A stretch of 64,000 nt of DNA from Streptomyces alboflavus (GCF_000716675.1 NZ_JNXT01000028.1:33307-97306), one strand, 5' to 3'. Positions 44,764-55,419 are shown, counted from the first letter of the stretch. Made by a program: numbers and translations. The notes: generated from the sequence alone by a model not told the origin.

Positions 44764-45984
44764 CTACAGCGGTACGTCCTGCCCCTTGCCCAGGGCGATC
44801 ACCCCGCCCTTCGACACCGTGTACAGCTCCTCGTCCCGCTCCGGGTTCACGCCGATGGTGGCCCCGGGCGGGACGTCGACGTTCTTGTCCAGGACGGCCC
44901 CGCGCACCACCGCGCCCCGCCCGACCCGGACGTTGTCGTGCAGCACCGAGCCCTGCACGACGGCTCCCTCGCCGATGCTCACCCCGGGCGACAGGACGGA
45001 GCGGGTGACCTGGCCGCGGATGACGCAGCCGGGGCTGACCACGGACTCGCTCGCGATGCCTCCCGCGCAGAACTTGGCGGGCGGCAGCTGGCCGGAGTGG
45101 GTGTAGATGGGCCAGCGGCGGTTGTCCAGGTTGAAGGCGGGCTGGTCGGAGATCAGGTCCATGTGGGCTTCGTAGTACGCGTCCAGGGTGCCGACGTCGC
45201 GCCAGTAGCCGTGGTCGCGGGGGGTCTCGCCGGGGACGTGGTTGTCGCCGAAGTCATAGACCTGCGCCACGCCGCGCTCGGTCAGGGACGGCAGGATCGA
45301 ACCGCCCATGTCGTGCACCGAGTCCGGGTCCTCCGCGTCCCGCTGCAACGCGTCCACCAGGGCCTTGGTCGTGAAGATGTAGTTGCCCATGGAGGCGAGC
45401 ACCTGGTGCGGGGAGCCGGGCAGGCCCGGCGGGCTGGCAGGCTTCTCCAGGAAGCTCTCGACGCGGGTGCCGTCCCCGGCCGGGGTGATGATCCCGAACT
45501 GGGAGGCGTCCGCGCGCGGCACCCTGATCCCGGCGACCGTGACGCCCGCGCCGGACTCGATGTGCCGGGCCAGCATGTGGCGCGGGTCCATGCGGTAGAC
45601 GTGGTCCGCGCCGAACACCGCGATGTAGTCGGGCTGTTCGTCGTGCACGAGGTTCAGGGACTGCAGGATGGCGTCGGCGCTGCCCAGGTACCAGCGGGGG
45701 CCGAGGCGCTGCTGGGCCGGGACGGGGGTGACGTAGTTGCCGAGCAGGCTCGACATCCGCCAGGTGGTGGAGACGTGCCGGTCCAGGGAGTGCGACTTGT
45801 ACTGCGTGAGCACGCAGATGCGCAGGATGTCGCCGTTGACGAGGTTGGAGAGCACGAAGTCGACGAGGCGGTACGTCCCGCCGAACGTCACCGCGGGTTT
45901 CGCCCGGTCGGCCGTGAGCGGCATCAGCCGTTTGCCCTCACCGCCCGCGAGCACGATCCCCAGCACCGAAGGTCCACCGCGCAT
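44764..45984 (-). CDS. glgC: Glucose-1-phosphate adenylyltransferase
   Basis: A 406-residue cytoplasmic enzyme making ADP-glucose from glucose-1-phosphate and ATP for glycogen/alpha-glucan. The N-terminal nucleotidyltransferase motif is [19 protein letters not shown], with [10 protein letters not shown] and [10 protein letters not shown] further on and FLEKPASPP in the sugar-binding part. The C-terminal left-handed helix is visible as repeats from residue 300. ATG 45984. It follows the glycogen-synthase-type gene by 18 bp; both feed the same pathway. Confidence 0.95.
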   Translation of the reverse strand: MRGGPSVLGIVLAGGEGKRLMPLTADRAKPAVTFGGTYRLVDFVLSNLVNGDILRICVLTQYKSHSLDRHVSTTWRMSSLLGNYVTPVPAQQRLGPRWYLGSADAILQSLNLVHDEQPDYIAVFGADHVYRMDPRHMLARHIESGAGVTVAGIRVPRADASQFGIITPAGDGTRVESFLEKPASPPGLPGSPHQVLASMGNYIFTTKALVDALQRDAEDPDSVHDMGGSILPSLTERGVAQVYDFGDNHVPGETPRDHGYWRDVGTLDAYYEAHMDLISDQPAFNLDNRRWPIYTHSGQLPPAKFCAGGIASESVVSPGCVIRGQVTRSVLSPGVSIGEGAVVQGSVLHDNVRVGRGAVVRGAVLDKNVDVPPGATIGVNPERDEELYTVSKGGVIALGKGQDVPL

Positions 45985-46002
45985 GGCCGCCCCCTGCCGC
46001 TC

Positions 46003-47172
46003 CTAGGACTTGAGTAACCCCGTCACGCCCTCGTACACATCGAGCGTGCGCCGCGCCACCGCGCGCCAGCCGAACTCGCGCTCCGCGCGGTGGCGTCCGG
46101 CCGCGCCCATCGCCCCGGCCCGGCGCGGGTCGGCGGCGAGGTGGTTCAGGAGCACGGCCAGGTCGTGCTCGAAACGTTCCGGATCGCGCGCGTCGTAGGG
46201 CACGAGGAGCCCCGTCGTGCCGTCGGAGACGACCTCCGGGATGCCGCCGACCCGCGAGGCCACGACGGCCGTCCCGCACGCCATCGCCTCCAGGTTCACG
46301 ATGCCGAGCGGCTCGTACACCGAAGGGCACACGAACACCGCCGCGTGGCTGAGGAGTTGGACGACCTCGGGGCGGGGCAGCATGCGCGGGATCCAGGTGA
46401 CGCCGTCGCGGGTGCGGCCGAGCTCCTCGAAGAGGCTCCGGAACTCCCGGTCGATCTCCGGGGTGTCGGGGGCGCCCGCGCACAGCACGAGCTGGACGCC
46501 GGGGTCCAGGTGCCGGGCGGCACGCAGCAGATGGGGCACGCCCTTCTGGCGGGTGATGCGGCCGACGAACAGCACATAGGGGCGGGCCGTGTCGATGCCG
46601 TGCCGGTGCAGGGCGCTGGTGCCCGGGTCGGGGCGGTACAGGTCGGTGTCGATGCCGTTGTGGACGACGTGCACCTTCGCCGGGTCGACGGCCGGGTAGC
46701 AGCCGAGGATGTCCTCGCGCATGCCGCGGGAGACGGCGATGACGGCGTCGGCGGCCTCGATGGCGGTGCGCTCGGCCCAGCCGGAGAGGGCGTAGCCGCC
46801 GCCGAGCTGCTCGGCCTTCCAGGGGCGCAGCGGCTCAAGCGAGTGCGAGGTCATGACGTGCGGGATGCCGTGCAGGAGCTTGCCGACGTGCCCGGCGAGG
46901 TTGGCGTACCAGGTGTGCGAGTGGACGAGGTCGCGGCCGGCGAGCGCGGCCGCCATGGACAGGTCCACGGAGAGGGTGCGCAGCGCGTCGTTGGCGGTGT
47001 CGAGGTCGGCCCAGGCGCGGTGGCGCACGACACCGTCGGCCGAGCCCTCGCCCCAGCAGTGCACGTCGAGGTCGGTGAGCGTCCGTAACTCCCGCGCCAG
47101 GAACTCGACATGGACGCCCGCGCCGCCGTAGACATCCGGCGGGTACTCGCGGGTGAGCAGTCCCACTTTCAC
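46003..47172 (-). CDS. glgA: Actinobacterial glycogen synthase-type glycosyltransferase (GT4, GlgA/GlgM)
   Basis: A 389-residue cytoplasmic glucosyltransferase. VGLLTREYPPDVYGGAGVHV binds the sugar nucleotide, and VGRITRQKGVPHLLRAARHL and CPSVYEPLGIVNLEAMACG are the GT-B C-terminal motifs. This is the short actinobacterial form (Rv1212c group), whose mycobacterial member makes maltose-1-phosphate from ADP-glucose. It sits directly before glgC, which supplies ADP-glucose. GTG 47172; the ribosome site is weak. Confidence 0.92.
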   Translation of the reverse strand: MKVGLLTREYPPDVYGGAGVHVEFLARELRTLTDLDVHCWGEGSADGVVRHRAWADLDTANDALRTLSVDLSMAAALAGRDLVHSHTWYANLAGHVGKLLHGIPHVMTSHSLEPLRPWKAEQLGGGYALSGWAERTAIEAADAVIAVSRGMREDILGCYPAVDPAKVHVVHNGIDTDLYRPDPGTSALHRHGIDTARPYVLFVGRITRQKGVPHLLRAARHLDPGVQLVLCAGAPDTPEIDREFRSLFEELGRTRDGVTWIPRMLPRPEVVQLLSHAAVFVCPSVYEPLGIVNLEAMACGTAVVASRVGGIPEVVSDGTTGLLVPYDARDPERFEHDLAVLLNHLAADPRRAGAMGAAGRHRAEREFGWRAVARRTLDVYEGVTGLLKS

Positions 47173-47209
47173 GAGCGGAGCCCCCCGTCGTCGGCCGGCT
47201 CCCTCATGG

Positions 47210-47968
47210 TCACCCAGACGCCGCGCCGTGGGAAGACCGCGACGGGGGCCGGTCGAAACAGCAGTCGCCGCACAGGCCGCCGTTCGGACAGCGGTAGTAG
47301 AGGCAGCAGCTGCGGCGCCTGAACGCGGTCCCGTCGAGGGTTCCGGTCGCGGCGAGGGAGGGGTGGGCGAAGAGTTCCGCGGCGAGGTCAAGGGCCCGCT
47401 CCCCCACGTCGGGGCGGCCCTCGCGGGCGGCCCAGGCGTGCAGTTCGCGGGCCGCTCCGGCGAGGGCCGAGCCCGCGTTGCCCCGCAGCAGGGCAGGCGA
47501 GACGCGGAAGCGGGCACGCAGGGCGCGGGCGAGCGGCGCGAGATGGCCGTCGTGGACGACCTCGTGGACGCGGGCCGCGTCGGCCGGAAACGTACGGTCG
47601 CCGGTGAGCCGCAGGTCGTCCGGCGAGGTGCCGTCCGCGTCCCACAGCAGCCGCTCCGGGTCCAGGTCGGGCACGCGGCCGTACAGCGCGGCCGGGCCGA
47701 GCGCGAGGGACCACAGGCGGGCGGCGAGGCCGAGCTGCGCCACCGAGGCGGCGACGCGGTCCTCGGGAGCGGCGAGCCGGGCGGCGACCTTCGCGACCCG
47801 GAACGTCAGCGGGTCACTCTCCGCATCTCTTTGGTCACTCTCGTAGCAACTGGCCAGTGTCACATGGCGCCCGCCCGCGCGCTCCCCCATCCTGAGAGAG
47901 AAGAAGCCCCCGACGGAACCGACGACGGCCCAGTCGATCCCGCGTTCCCGATACTCCTGAGTAGTCAC
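47210..47968 (-). CDS. FhuF-like (2Fe-2S) protein
   Basis: A 252-residue protein. The C-terminal RRRSCCLYYRCPNGGLCGDC is the FhuF-type iron-sulfur motif: C221, C222, C233 and C236, with C227 and C237 extra. FhuF reduces ferric siderophores in the cytoplasm. Residues 40-200 are a variable helical part (LASCYESDQRD, LSLALGPAALYG). GTG 47968 is chosen, as it keeps the conserved-looking VVGSVGGFFSLR stretch; ATG 47890 is an alternative. It is 37 bp upstream of the glgA gene and could be co-transcribed. No iron box is seen. Confidence 0.8.
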   Translation of the reverse strand: MTTQEYRERGIDWAVVGSVGGFFSLRMGERAGGRHVTLASCYESDQRDAESDPLTFRVAKVAARLAAPEDRVAASVAQLGLAARLWSLALGPAALYGRVPDLDPERLLWDADGTSPDDLRLTGDRTFPADAARVHEVVHDGHLAPLARALRARFRVSPALLRGNAGSALAGAARELHAWAAREGRPDVGERALDLAAELFAHPSLAATGTLDGTAFRRRSCCLYYRCPNGGLCGDCCFDRPPSRSSHGAASG

Positions 47969-48206
47969 CCGAGCAGTACAGCAGGCCACCGATTCCCCCC
48001 GGCAACCAGACCTGGGGAGGACATGGAGGGGGTCGTACTCCATCGGTAGTAGGACGGATTGACTGCTCAGGGACGACGACTTGGCGCGCTCCGCGCGACA
48101 TTGTGGTGAACATGGAAGCCGACCGCTCGCCGCACCGGGCACACCGGATGCACAGGGACCCCGCCGACCGTTCCGCACGGTCGTGCCGCGCGCCCGGGAA
48201 CAGCTC

Positions 48207-49412
48207 ATGAGCGCCCTCGCACTGTCCGTCGTGCTCTCCCTGATCTCCGCCGTGGCCTACGCGGGCGGGGCGATCATCCAGGAGCAGGTGGCGGCCAAGT
48301 CCGCGGCGCAGCAGTACGCCCCCTTGCGCAACGGCGCCTGGTGGGTCGCGGTGGTCCTCAACGGCCTCGGCGGTCTGCTGCACGTGGTGGCGCTCGCCTA
48401 CGGCCCGCTGAGCCTGGTGCAGCCGCTCGGCGCCCTGACGATCGTGTTCGCGCTGCCGATGGCGGCGCTGTTCGTGCGCCGCAAGGCGGGGTCCACGGCG
48501 TGGCGCGGCGCCATCATGGCGACGGTGGGCCTGGTCGGGATGCTCTCACTGACGCAGGCGACGGCCTCGCAGTCGCTCGCCGACACCGAGCGGATCGGGC
48601 TCGCGCTCGGGACCGCCGGGGCGGTCGTCACGCTGATGCTGCTCGCGCACGCCGCCCACCGGCACCCCGCGGTGCGCGGCATGCTGCTCGCCACGGCGGC
48701 GGGCATCGCCTTCGGGATCTCCTCGGTGTTCACCAAGACCGTCGCGGTGGACTGGGACGCGCACGAGCCGCTGACGCGGCAGGTGCCGAGCCTCGCGGTC
48801 ATCGCGGTCCTCGCGGTCAGCGGACTGCTCCTCTCGCAGGCCTCCTACCGGGGCGCCGGCCTCGCGGCGCCGCTGTCGGCGGTGACCGTCGTGAATCCCG
48901 TGATCGCGGCCGCGGTCGGGCTCACCCTGTTCGGAGAATCCTTCCGCTACGGCACGGCGGGCACGGCCGTCGCCCTCGCCTGCGGCGTCGTCGCGGCGGG
49001 CGGTCTGATCCTGCTGACGACGGAACGTATCGGCGCCCCGCACCAGAGCGACGCGCCCGCCACGGCGAACGACCGCCCCGCAGGCACCGGCACGCAGCTC
49101 CTCGACCGCCCCCTGGACACCCGGGACGGCGCCGAGAACGCCGAGAACTCCGACGCCACCACGTCCCCGTCGCCCGCAGCCGCCCGCGCGGCCGACGACG
49201 CCACGGTCACCGAGCAGCGCAAGCCCGTCCATGACGAGCGCCCGCTGACGGAGCCGGGCCGCCGCCCGCTGGCCGGCGAACAGCCCGCCCCTGAAGGGCG
49301 GCTGGTGCCGGAACCGCTGACCGCGATGCCGCTCCAGCCGTCGTCGATGAAGACGACGTTCCCCAGAGCGTCGCTGACCCGGCCCGGGCGGGAGCAGCAC
49401 AGCGTGTCCTGA
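48207..49412 (+). CDS. DMT/EamA-type transporter
   Basis: A 401-residue membrane protein. Residues 1-275 hold nine or ten helices typical of the drug/metabolite superfamily (LSVVLSLISAVAYAGGAII, LSLVQPLGALTIVFALP, GVVAAGGLILLTTERI). The last 120 residues are hydrophilic and probably disordered, an unusual addition. ATG 48207 has GGGAA six bases upstream. A 32-codon open frame (48112-48210) ends on its start codon. The 238-bp upstream gap holds no other clear gene. Confidence 0.87.
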   Translation: MSALALSVVLSLISAVAYAGGAIIQEQVAAKSAAQQYAPLRNGAWWVAVVLNGLGGLLHVVALAYGPLSLVQPLGALTIVFALPMAALFVRRKAGSTAWRGAIMATVGLVGMLSLTQATASQSLADTERIGLALGTAGAVVTLMLLAHAAHRHPAVRGMLLATAAGIAFGISSVFTKTVAVDWDAHEPLTRQVPSLAVIAVLAVSGLLLSQASYRGAGLAAPLSAVTVVNPVIAAAVGLTLFGESFRYGTAGTAVALACGVVAAGGLILLTTERIGAPHQSDAPATANDRPAGTGTQLLDRPLDTRDGAENAENSDATTSPSPAAARAADDATVTEQRKPVHDERPLTEPGRRPLAGEQPAPEGRLVPEPLTAMPLQPSSMKTTFPRASLTRPGREQHSVS

Positions 49413-49469
49413 CGCCGCGCGGGACATGCGCCCGCGCGGGGTGGCGGAGAGCCGAGGCGGAGGAGCGTC

Positions 49470-50831
<1,362 letters not shown>

Positions 50832-50860
50832 TCATACGTTCAGCCACAGGACAAGGCCGC

Positions 50861-50890
50861 AAGCTAGCCGGTCGGCCGTGGGCGTGACAA
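50861..50890 (-). promoter_or_regulatory. Probable promoter of the Rpf-LysM-M23 gene
   Basis: Minus strand: TTGTCA (50890-50885) and TAGCTT (50866-50861) with an 18-bp spacer, close to the HrdB consensus TTGACA/TAGGAT. It is the best match between the CE7 and Rpf genes. I saw no ydaO-type riboswitch in the 100-bp leader. Confidence 0.5.
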
Positions 50891-50930
50891 GAGTACGGCG
50901 CCGAGGGGGCTTTGCACGGGTGGTTCCGAG

Positions 50931-51902
50931 TCACTTCCCCAAATGCCCCGCCAGCCACCGAAGTTGCACATCCTCCTGATATGGTCCGCCGCCCTCATGG
51001 TCATTGAAGGAGTACACCTCCATCGAACGCTCCGACCCCGCATAGGAGTTGAATGCGGCGAAAACGGTGGACGGCGGGCAGGTCTCGTCCTCCAGGGCGG
51101 CGGAGAAAAGCGCGGGCGCGCGCCCGCGGGCCGCGAAGTGCACGCCGTCGAAGTACGAAAGGGTCCGGAACACCCGCTCGTCGCGGCCGATCCTGGTCCG
51201 CAGATACTGGGCGATCTCCTGGTACGGCAGCCGGTCCGAGAGCGTCACGGCGCGCGGGAAGTCGCACAGGAACGGCACGTCGGGGGCGATCGCCGCGAGG
51301 TCGCCGACGAGCGCGCCGACGGCGATCGAGATGCCGCCGCCCTGGCTGCCGCCGACCGCGGCGACCCGTGCGGAGTCCACCAGCGGGTGGCTGCGGGCGG
51401 CCTCCACGGCGCGCACGCCGTCGGTGAACACACGCCGGTAGTAGTAGTCGTGCGGGTCGTCGATACCGCGGGTCAGACAGCCGGGATGCGCGGGACCGCT
51501 GCCCACCGGGTCCGGTGTGTCGCCCGCGGAGCCGCTGCTTGCCTGCCCCCGCGTGTCCATCACGAAGTGCGCGTACCCGGCGGCCGACCACAGCAGCCGC
51601 TGGTGCGGCAGCCCTCGCCCGCCCCCGTACCCGATGAACTCCACGACCGTGGGCAGCGGCCCCGTCGCACCCGCCGGGACCAGGAGCCAGCCCTTGACCG
51701 GATGCCCGCCGAAGCCCGCGTACGTCACGTCGAACACCTCGACCGTCGACAGGGGCGTCGCGACCGGCTCGAACCGCGCGTTCAGATCGTGTGCACGCGC
51801 GGCCGAAAGGGTCTTCTCCCAGAACACGTCGAAGTCGTCCGGCTCGGACAATTCCGGGCGGTATCGGCGCAGTTCTTCCAAGGGCAGGTCGAAATGGGGC
51901 AC
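50931..51902 (-). CDS. Acetylxylan esterase/cephalosporin deacetylase (CE7)
   Basis: A 323-residue cytoplasmic alpha/beta hydrolase of esterase family CE7, removing acetyl groups from small sugars or antibiotics. The nucleophile Ser is in VGGSQGGGIS, with the CE7-type FIGYGGGRG and MDTRGQASSG before it; the acid is in LEDETCPPST and His in FNDHEGGG. GTG 51902 has AAGGAG nine bases upstream. No signal peptide. It is divergent from gnd. Confidence 0.93.
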   Translation of the reverse strand: MPHFDLPLEELRRYRPELSEPDDFDVFWEKTLSAARAHDLNARFEPVATPLSTVEVFDVTYAGFGGHPVKGWLLVPAGATGPLPTVVEFIGYGGGRGLPHQRLLWSAAGYAHFVMDTRGQASSGSAGDTPDPVGSGPAHPGCLTRGIDDPHDYYYRRVFTDGVRAVEAARSHPLVDSARVAAVGGSQGGGISIAVGALVGDLAAIAPDVPFLCDFPRAVTLSDRLPYQEIAQYLRTRIGRDERVFRTLSYFDGVHFAARGRAPALFSAALEDETCPPSTVFAAFNSYAGSERSMEVYSFNDHEGGGPYQEDVQLRWLAGHLGK

Positions 51903-52011
51903 GGGCGGCTTCTCCTTCGGACACCGTGTCGGGAAGTCACGGTACGCCGCCGGGTGATACTTGCGCACAGATGGGATACCTCGGATTGGCCAGGAACTCA
52001 GGAGCCAGAGC

Positions 52012-53451
52012 ATGAGTGCTTCAGCGCAGATCGGTGTCACGGGACTCGCGGTGATGGGGCGCAACCTCGCCCGCAATTTCGTCCGCAACGGCTACACGGT
52101 CGCGGTGCACAACCGCACGGCCGCCAAGACCCGTGCCCTCGTCGAGGAGTTCGGCCACGAGGGCGAGTTCGTCGGCGCCGAGTCCGCCGAGGATCTCGTC
52201 GCGGCCCTGGAGCGCCCGCGCCGCCTCGTCGTCATGGTGAAGGCCGGGGAGCCGACGGACGCGGTCATCAAGGAGTTCGCACCGCTCCTGGAGCCGGGCG
52301 ACATGATCGTGGACGGCGGCAACGCGCACTTCGCGGACACCCGCCGACGCGAGCGCGAGCTGCGCGAGCAGGGCATCCACTTCGTCGGCACGGGCGTGTC
52401 CGGCGGCGAGGAGGGCGCCCTGAACGGCCCGAGCATCATGCCGGGCGGCTCCAAGGAGTCCTACGAGGCGCTCGGCCCGATGCTGGAGAAGATCTCCGCG
52501 AAGGCCGCCGACGGCAGCCCCTGCACGGCACACATCGGCCCGGACGGCGCCGGTCACTTCGTGAAGATGGTGCACAACGGCATCGAGTACGCGGACATGC
52601 AGCTGATCGCCGAGGCGTACCAGCTCCTTCGCGACGTCGCCGGCTACTCCCCCGCCGAGATCGCGGACATCTTCCGCACCTGGAACACCGGCCGCCTCGA
52701 CTCCTATCTGATCGAGATCACCGCCGAGGTCCTCGCGCACGTCGACGCCGCCACCGGCGAGCCGTTCGTGGACGTCGTCCAGGACCAGGCGGAGCAGAAG
52801 GGCACCGGCCGCTGGACCGTGCAGATCGCCCTCGACCTCGGGGTGCCGGTGTCGGGCATCGCGGAGGCGGTGTTCGCCCGTGCGGTGTCCGGTCACAAGG
52901 ACCTGCGCGACGCGTCGCGCGGCCTCGCGGGCCCGAAGGCGCAGCCGCTCGGCAAGGAGGAGGCGGCAGCGTTCGCCGACCAGGTCGAGCAGGCGCTGTA
53001 CGCGTCCAAGATCGTGTCGTACACGCAGGGCTTCCACGAGATCGCGGCGGGCAGCGACGCGTACGACTGGAACGTCGACCTGGGGCAGGTCGCCTCGATC
53101 TGGCGCGGCGGCTGCATCATCCGGGCCGCGTTCCTCGACCGCATCCGCGCCGCCTACGACGCCCGCGCCGACCTGCCGAGCCTGCTGGCCGACGAGGGCT
53201 TCGCGCGGGAGATCGGCGAGGCCCAGGACGACTGGCGTGCCGTCCTGGTGGCCGCGACGCTCCAGGGCGTGCCCGCACCGGGCTTCGCCGCGGCCCTCGC
53301 CTACTACGACGCGCTGCGCGCCGACCGGCTCCCGGCCGCGCTCACGCAGGGCCAGCGGGACTACTTCGGCGCGCACACCTACCGGCGCACCGACCGGGAG
53401 GGGTCGTTCCACACGCTGTGGGGCGGGGACCGCTCCGAGGTCGGCGCGTAG
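52012..53451 (+). CDS. gnd: 6-phosphogluconate dehydrogenase, decarboxylating
   Basis: A 479-residue cytoplasmic enzyme of the pentose phosphate pathway, converting 6-phosphogluconate to ribulose-5-phosphate and CO2 with NADPH. The N-terminal Rossmann motif is GVTGLAVMGRNLARNFV; IVDGGNAHF, GVSGGEEGA and KMVHNGIEYADMQ are the active-site segments. The length matches the 470-residue class. ATG 52012 has CAGGAG eight bases upstream. Its stop is 7 bp from that of the convergent proline-rich gene. Confidence 0.97.
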   Translation: MSASAQIGVTGLAVMGRNLARNFVRNGYTVAVHNRTAAKTRALVEEFGHEGEFVGAESAEDLVAALERPRRLVVMVKAGEPTDAVIKEFAPLLEPGDMIVDGGNAHFADTRRRERELREQGIHFVGTGVSGGEEGALNGPSIMPGGSKESYEALGPMLEKISAKAADGSPCTAHIGPDGAGHFVKMVHNGIEYADMQLIAEAYQLLRDVAGYSPAEIADIFRTWNTGRLDSYLIEITAEVLAHVDAATGEPFVDVVQDQAEQKGTGRWTVQIALDLGVPVSGIAEAVFARAVSGHKDLRDASRGLAGPKAQPLGKEEAAAFADQVEQALYASKIVSYTQGFHEIAAGSDAYDWNVDLGQVASIWRGGCIIRAAFLDRIRAAYDARADLPSLLADEGFAREIGEAQDDWRAVLVAATLQGVPAPGFAAALAYYDALRADRLPAALTQGQRDYFGAHTYRRTDREGSFHTLWGGDRSEVGA

Positions 53452-53458
53452 CGCTCGG

Positions 53459-53677
53459 TCACATGGGTTGCGGCTCGGGCTCCGGCGGCACGGGGTCCGG
53501 GCCGGGACCCGGCGGCCGCGGCACCGGGGACGGTGACGGCTCCGGCAGCGGCACGGGGTCGGGGACCGGGCGCGGCGGCCCGCCCGGGTCGGGCGCGGGG
53601 CCGGGGCCCGGCGTGGGGTCCGGGTGCGGGCCCGGGGTGGGTCCCGGCGGTACGGGGTCGGGGAACGGGTGGGTCAT
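53459..53677 (-). CDS. Proline-rich 72-residue small protein
   Basis: MTHPFPDPVPPGPTPGPHPD opens a protein that is about half Pro, with Gly, Asp and Glu. It has no hydrophobic segment. ATG 53677 has GGAGGAA four to eight bases upstream, a strong site, which supports a real gene despite low complexity. Function unknown; such proteins may be flexible binding partners. The 214 bp upstream (53678-53891) show no other gene. Confidence 0.65.
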   Translation of the reverse strand: MTHPFPDPVPPGPTPGPHPDPTPGPGPAPDPGGPPRPVPDPVPLPEPSPSPVPRPPGPGPDPVPPEPEPQPM

Positions 53678-53891
53678 GGTTCCTCCAGCGGATCGGAGGC
53701 GGGTCGCCCCGGGCCGGACTCCCCGGCCCGAAGGGGGCCCGGAGGTCCGGGCCGCGGGCGTCTCCACTCTCTCCCGGCTCGCGTGCCCACGCCCGGCGAG
53801 TCCACGCGTCCCGTCCCGGTGATCCGGGCCACCCGGGCCACCCGGGCCGCCACGGACCCGGATCGCCCGATCGCCGTACGACAACAGGTGG

Positions 53892-54332
53892 TCAGTCCCG
53901 TACGCGGCTGAGGCGTACGACGGGGATGTCCCGGGTGGTCTTCTCGCGGTACTCGGCGTACAGGCCGAAGACGTCGACGAGGTGCGGCCAGACGCGTTCC
54001 TTGTCCTCGGCCGAAAGGGTCTCCGCGCGGGCGTCGAACCGCTCGGTGCCCACGCGCAGGCGGACGTCGGGCTCGTCGCGCAGGTTCAGGTACCACAGCG
54101 GGTGCTTGTCGGCGCCGCCGTTGGACGCCACGATCAGGTAGTCGTCGCCGTCGCGGCCGTAGATGAGGACGGTGCGCCGCCACTGCCCGGAGCGGCGGCC
54201 CCGGTAGTCGAGCAGCAGGCAGGGCGCGCCCTGGACGACGGCGCCCTTCGTCCCGCCGGACTCCTCGTACAGACGGGCCTGTTGGGCCACCCAGCCCGTC
54301 GGGCTGATCACGGCTTCTTCGGGTGAGGTCAT
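53892..54332 (-). CDS. Ddn-type (F420-dependent nitroreductase family) protein
   Basis: A 146-residue cytoplasmic split-barrel protein. DYRGRRSGQWRRTVLIYGRD and LIVASNGGADKHPLWYLNL are the hallmarks of the deazaflavin-dependent nitroreductase group. It should bind F420H2 and reduce quinones or nitro compounds; the substrate is unknown. ATG 54332; the ribosome site is weak. Confidence 0.9.
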   Translation of the reverse strand: MTSPEEAVISPTGWVAQQARLYEESGGTKGAVVQGAPCLLLDYRGRRSGQWRRTVLIYGRDGDDYLIVASNGGADKHPLWYLNLRDEPDVRLRVGTERFDARAETLSAEDKERVWPHLVDVFGLYAEYREKTTRDIPVVRLSRVRD

Positions 54333-54367
54333 GGTCGAACCCTAGGCGGGGCTCGCGGGCCGACGCC

Positions 54368-55066
54368 TCATTCCGAGGAGTGATCCCTCCGCGGTACGTC
54401 GGCCGGTTCCGGGGCGGGTCGCTGCGCGGTGTGCCCGCACAGGCGTGCCGCTTCGCGCAGGCCGGTGCGGGGGCTGCTGAGCACGGGTGTCGCGGCGGGC
54501 GCGCGGTCGGCAGCCTCGGCCATGGACGCCTGCGCGAGGAGGACCGCGCCGACCGAGCCCGCGACCCGCTCGACGGCGTCGGCGACGCGCCCCAGGTACC
54601 CCGCCCGGTCCCCCGCCTCGAACCGCTCCCAGGCGCCGTCCACCAGCACGGTCCGGATGTCGACGGCCCGGCCCGCGCGGACGGCCTCCTCACGCACGAG
54701 GGCGACGGTCGGCTCCAGGGTCGAGGCGACCGTGGCGACGACGGCGACAGCCGGGCCCGCACGCACCGCCGCGGCCGCCATGGGCCGGTCGACGCGCAGC
54801 ACGGGCACCCCCGTGGCGACGGCGTGCGACTCGGCGACGCCGCCGATGGTCGAGCAGGTGCACAGCACCGCGTCGGCGCCGTCGGCGGCCTCGGCGAGCA
54901 CCGCCCGGACGGCGTCGGAGACGGCGTCCGGGCCCTCGGCGCGGGCCCGCGCGAGCAGGTCCTCGTGGACGCGGTGGCGCAGCGCGAGGCCCGGGTGGTC
55001 GGCGTCGCGCAGGGCGTCGAAGACGGGGATGTGCGCGGGCGAGGTGTGCAGGAGGGCCAGGGTCAC
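54368..55066 (-). CDS. Aspartate/glutamate racemase-family protein
   Basis: A 232-residue cytoplasmic protein. It has the two-domain racemase pattern: LALLHTSPAHIPVFDALRDA starts it, and ADAVLCTCSTIGGVAES carries one catalytic-type Cys. At the second site LLAQASMAEAA replaces the usual Cys with a Gln-Ala-Ser stretch, so it may not be a two-Cys racemase. GTG 55066 overlaps the GNAT stop (GTGA), marking co-translation; GTG 55069 is possible. Confidence 0.8.
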   Translation of the reverse strand: MTLALLHTSPAHIPVFDALRDADHPGLALRHRVHEDLLARARAEGPDAVSDAVRAVLAEAADGADAVLCTCSTIGGVAESHAVATGVPVLRVDRPMAAAAVRAGPAVAVVATVASTLEPTVALVREEAVRAGRAVDIRTVLVDGAWERFEAGDRAGYLGRVADAVERVAGSVGAVLLAQASMAEAADRAPAATPVLSSPRTGLREAARLCGHTAQRPAPEPADVPRRDHSSE

Positions 55067-55419
55067 CACGCCGACGGGTCCGCCTTCGCCTTGGCGAGGG
55101 CGGCCTCGACGAGCGCGGCGGACGGGACCGGCGCCTCGTCCGGATGGCGCTCGGCCCACTTGGCGACGTACGGGCACAGCGGTACGACGGCGCGGCCCTC
55201 GCGGGCGGCGATCGTGTACAGCTCCCGGGCGAGGGCGCCCGCGATGCCCCGGCCCGCGTGCGCGGACGGCACCTCCGTGTGCACGGGCACGAGGGCCGGC
55301 GCGGGCTCGGACAGGGTGAAGTAGACGATCTCGCCGACGACTCGGCCGTCCTCGCGGGCCCGCAGGGCCCCGTCGGTCCGTTCGTCGTGGATGCCGATGG
55401 CTCCGCCGGTGTCACTCAT
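55063..55419 (-). CDS. Small GNAT-like acetyltransferase
   Basis: A 118-residue protein of the short GCN5-related group (COG2388-like). HTEVPSAHAGRGIAGALARE is the acetyl-CoA-binding segment, and PLCPYVAKWAERHPDE is the typical C-terminal motif. The substrate is unknown. It leads an operon with the racemase-like gene. ATG 55419. Confidence 0.88.
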   Translation of the reverse strand: MSDTGGAIGIHDERTDGALRAREDGRVVGEIVYFTLSEPAPALVPVHTEVPSAHAGRGIAGALARELYTIAAREGRAVVPLCPYVAKWAERHPDEAPVPSAALVEAALAKAKADPSAW

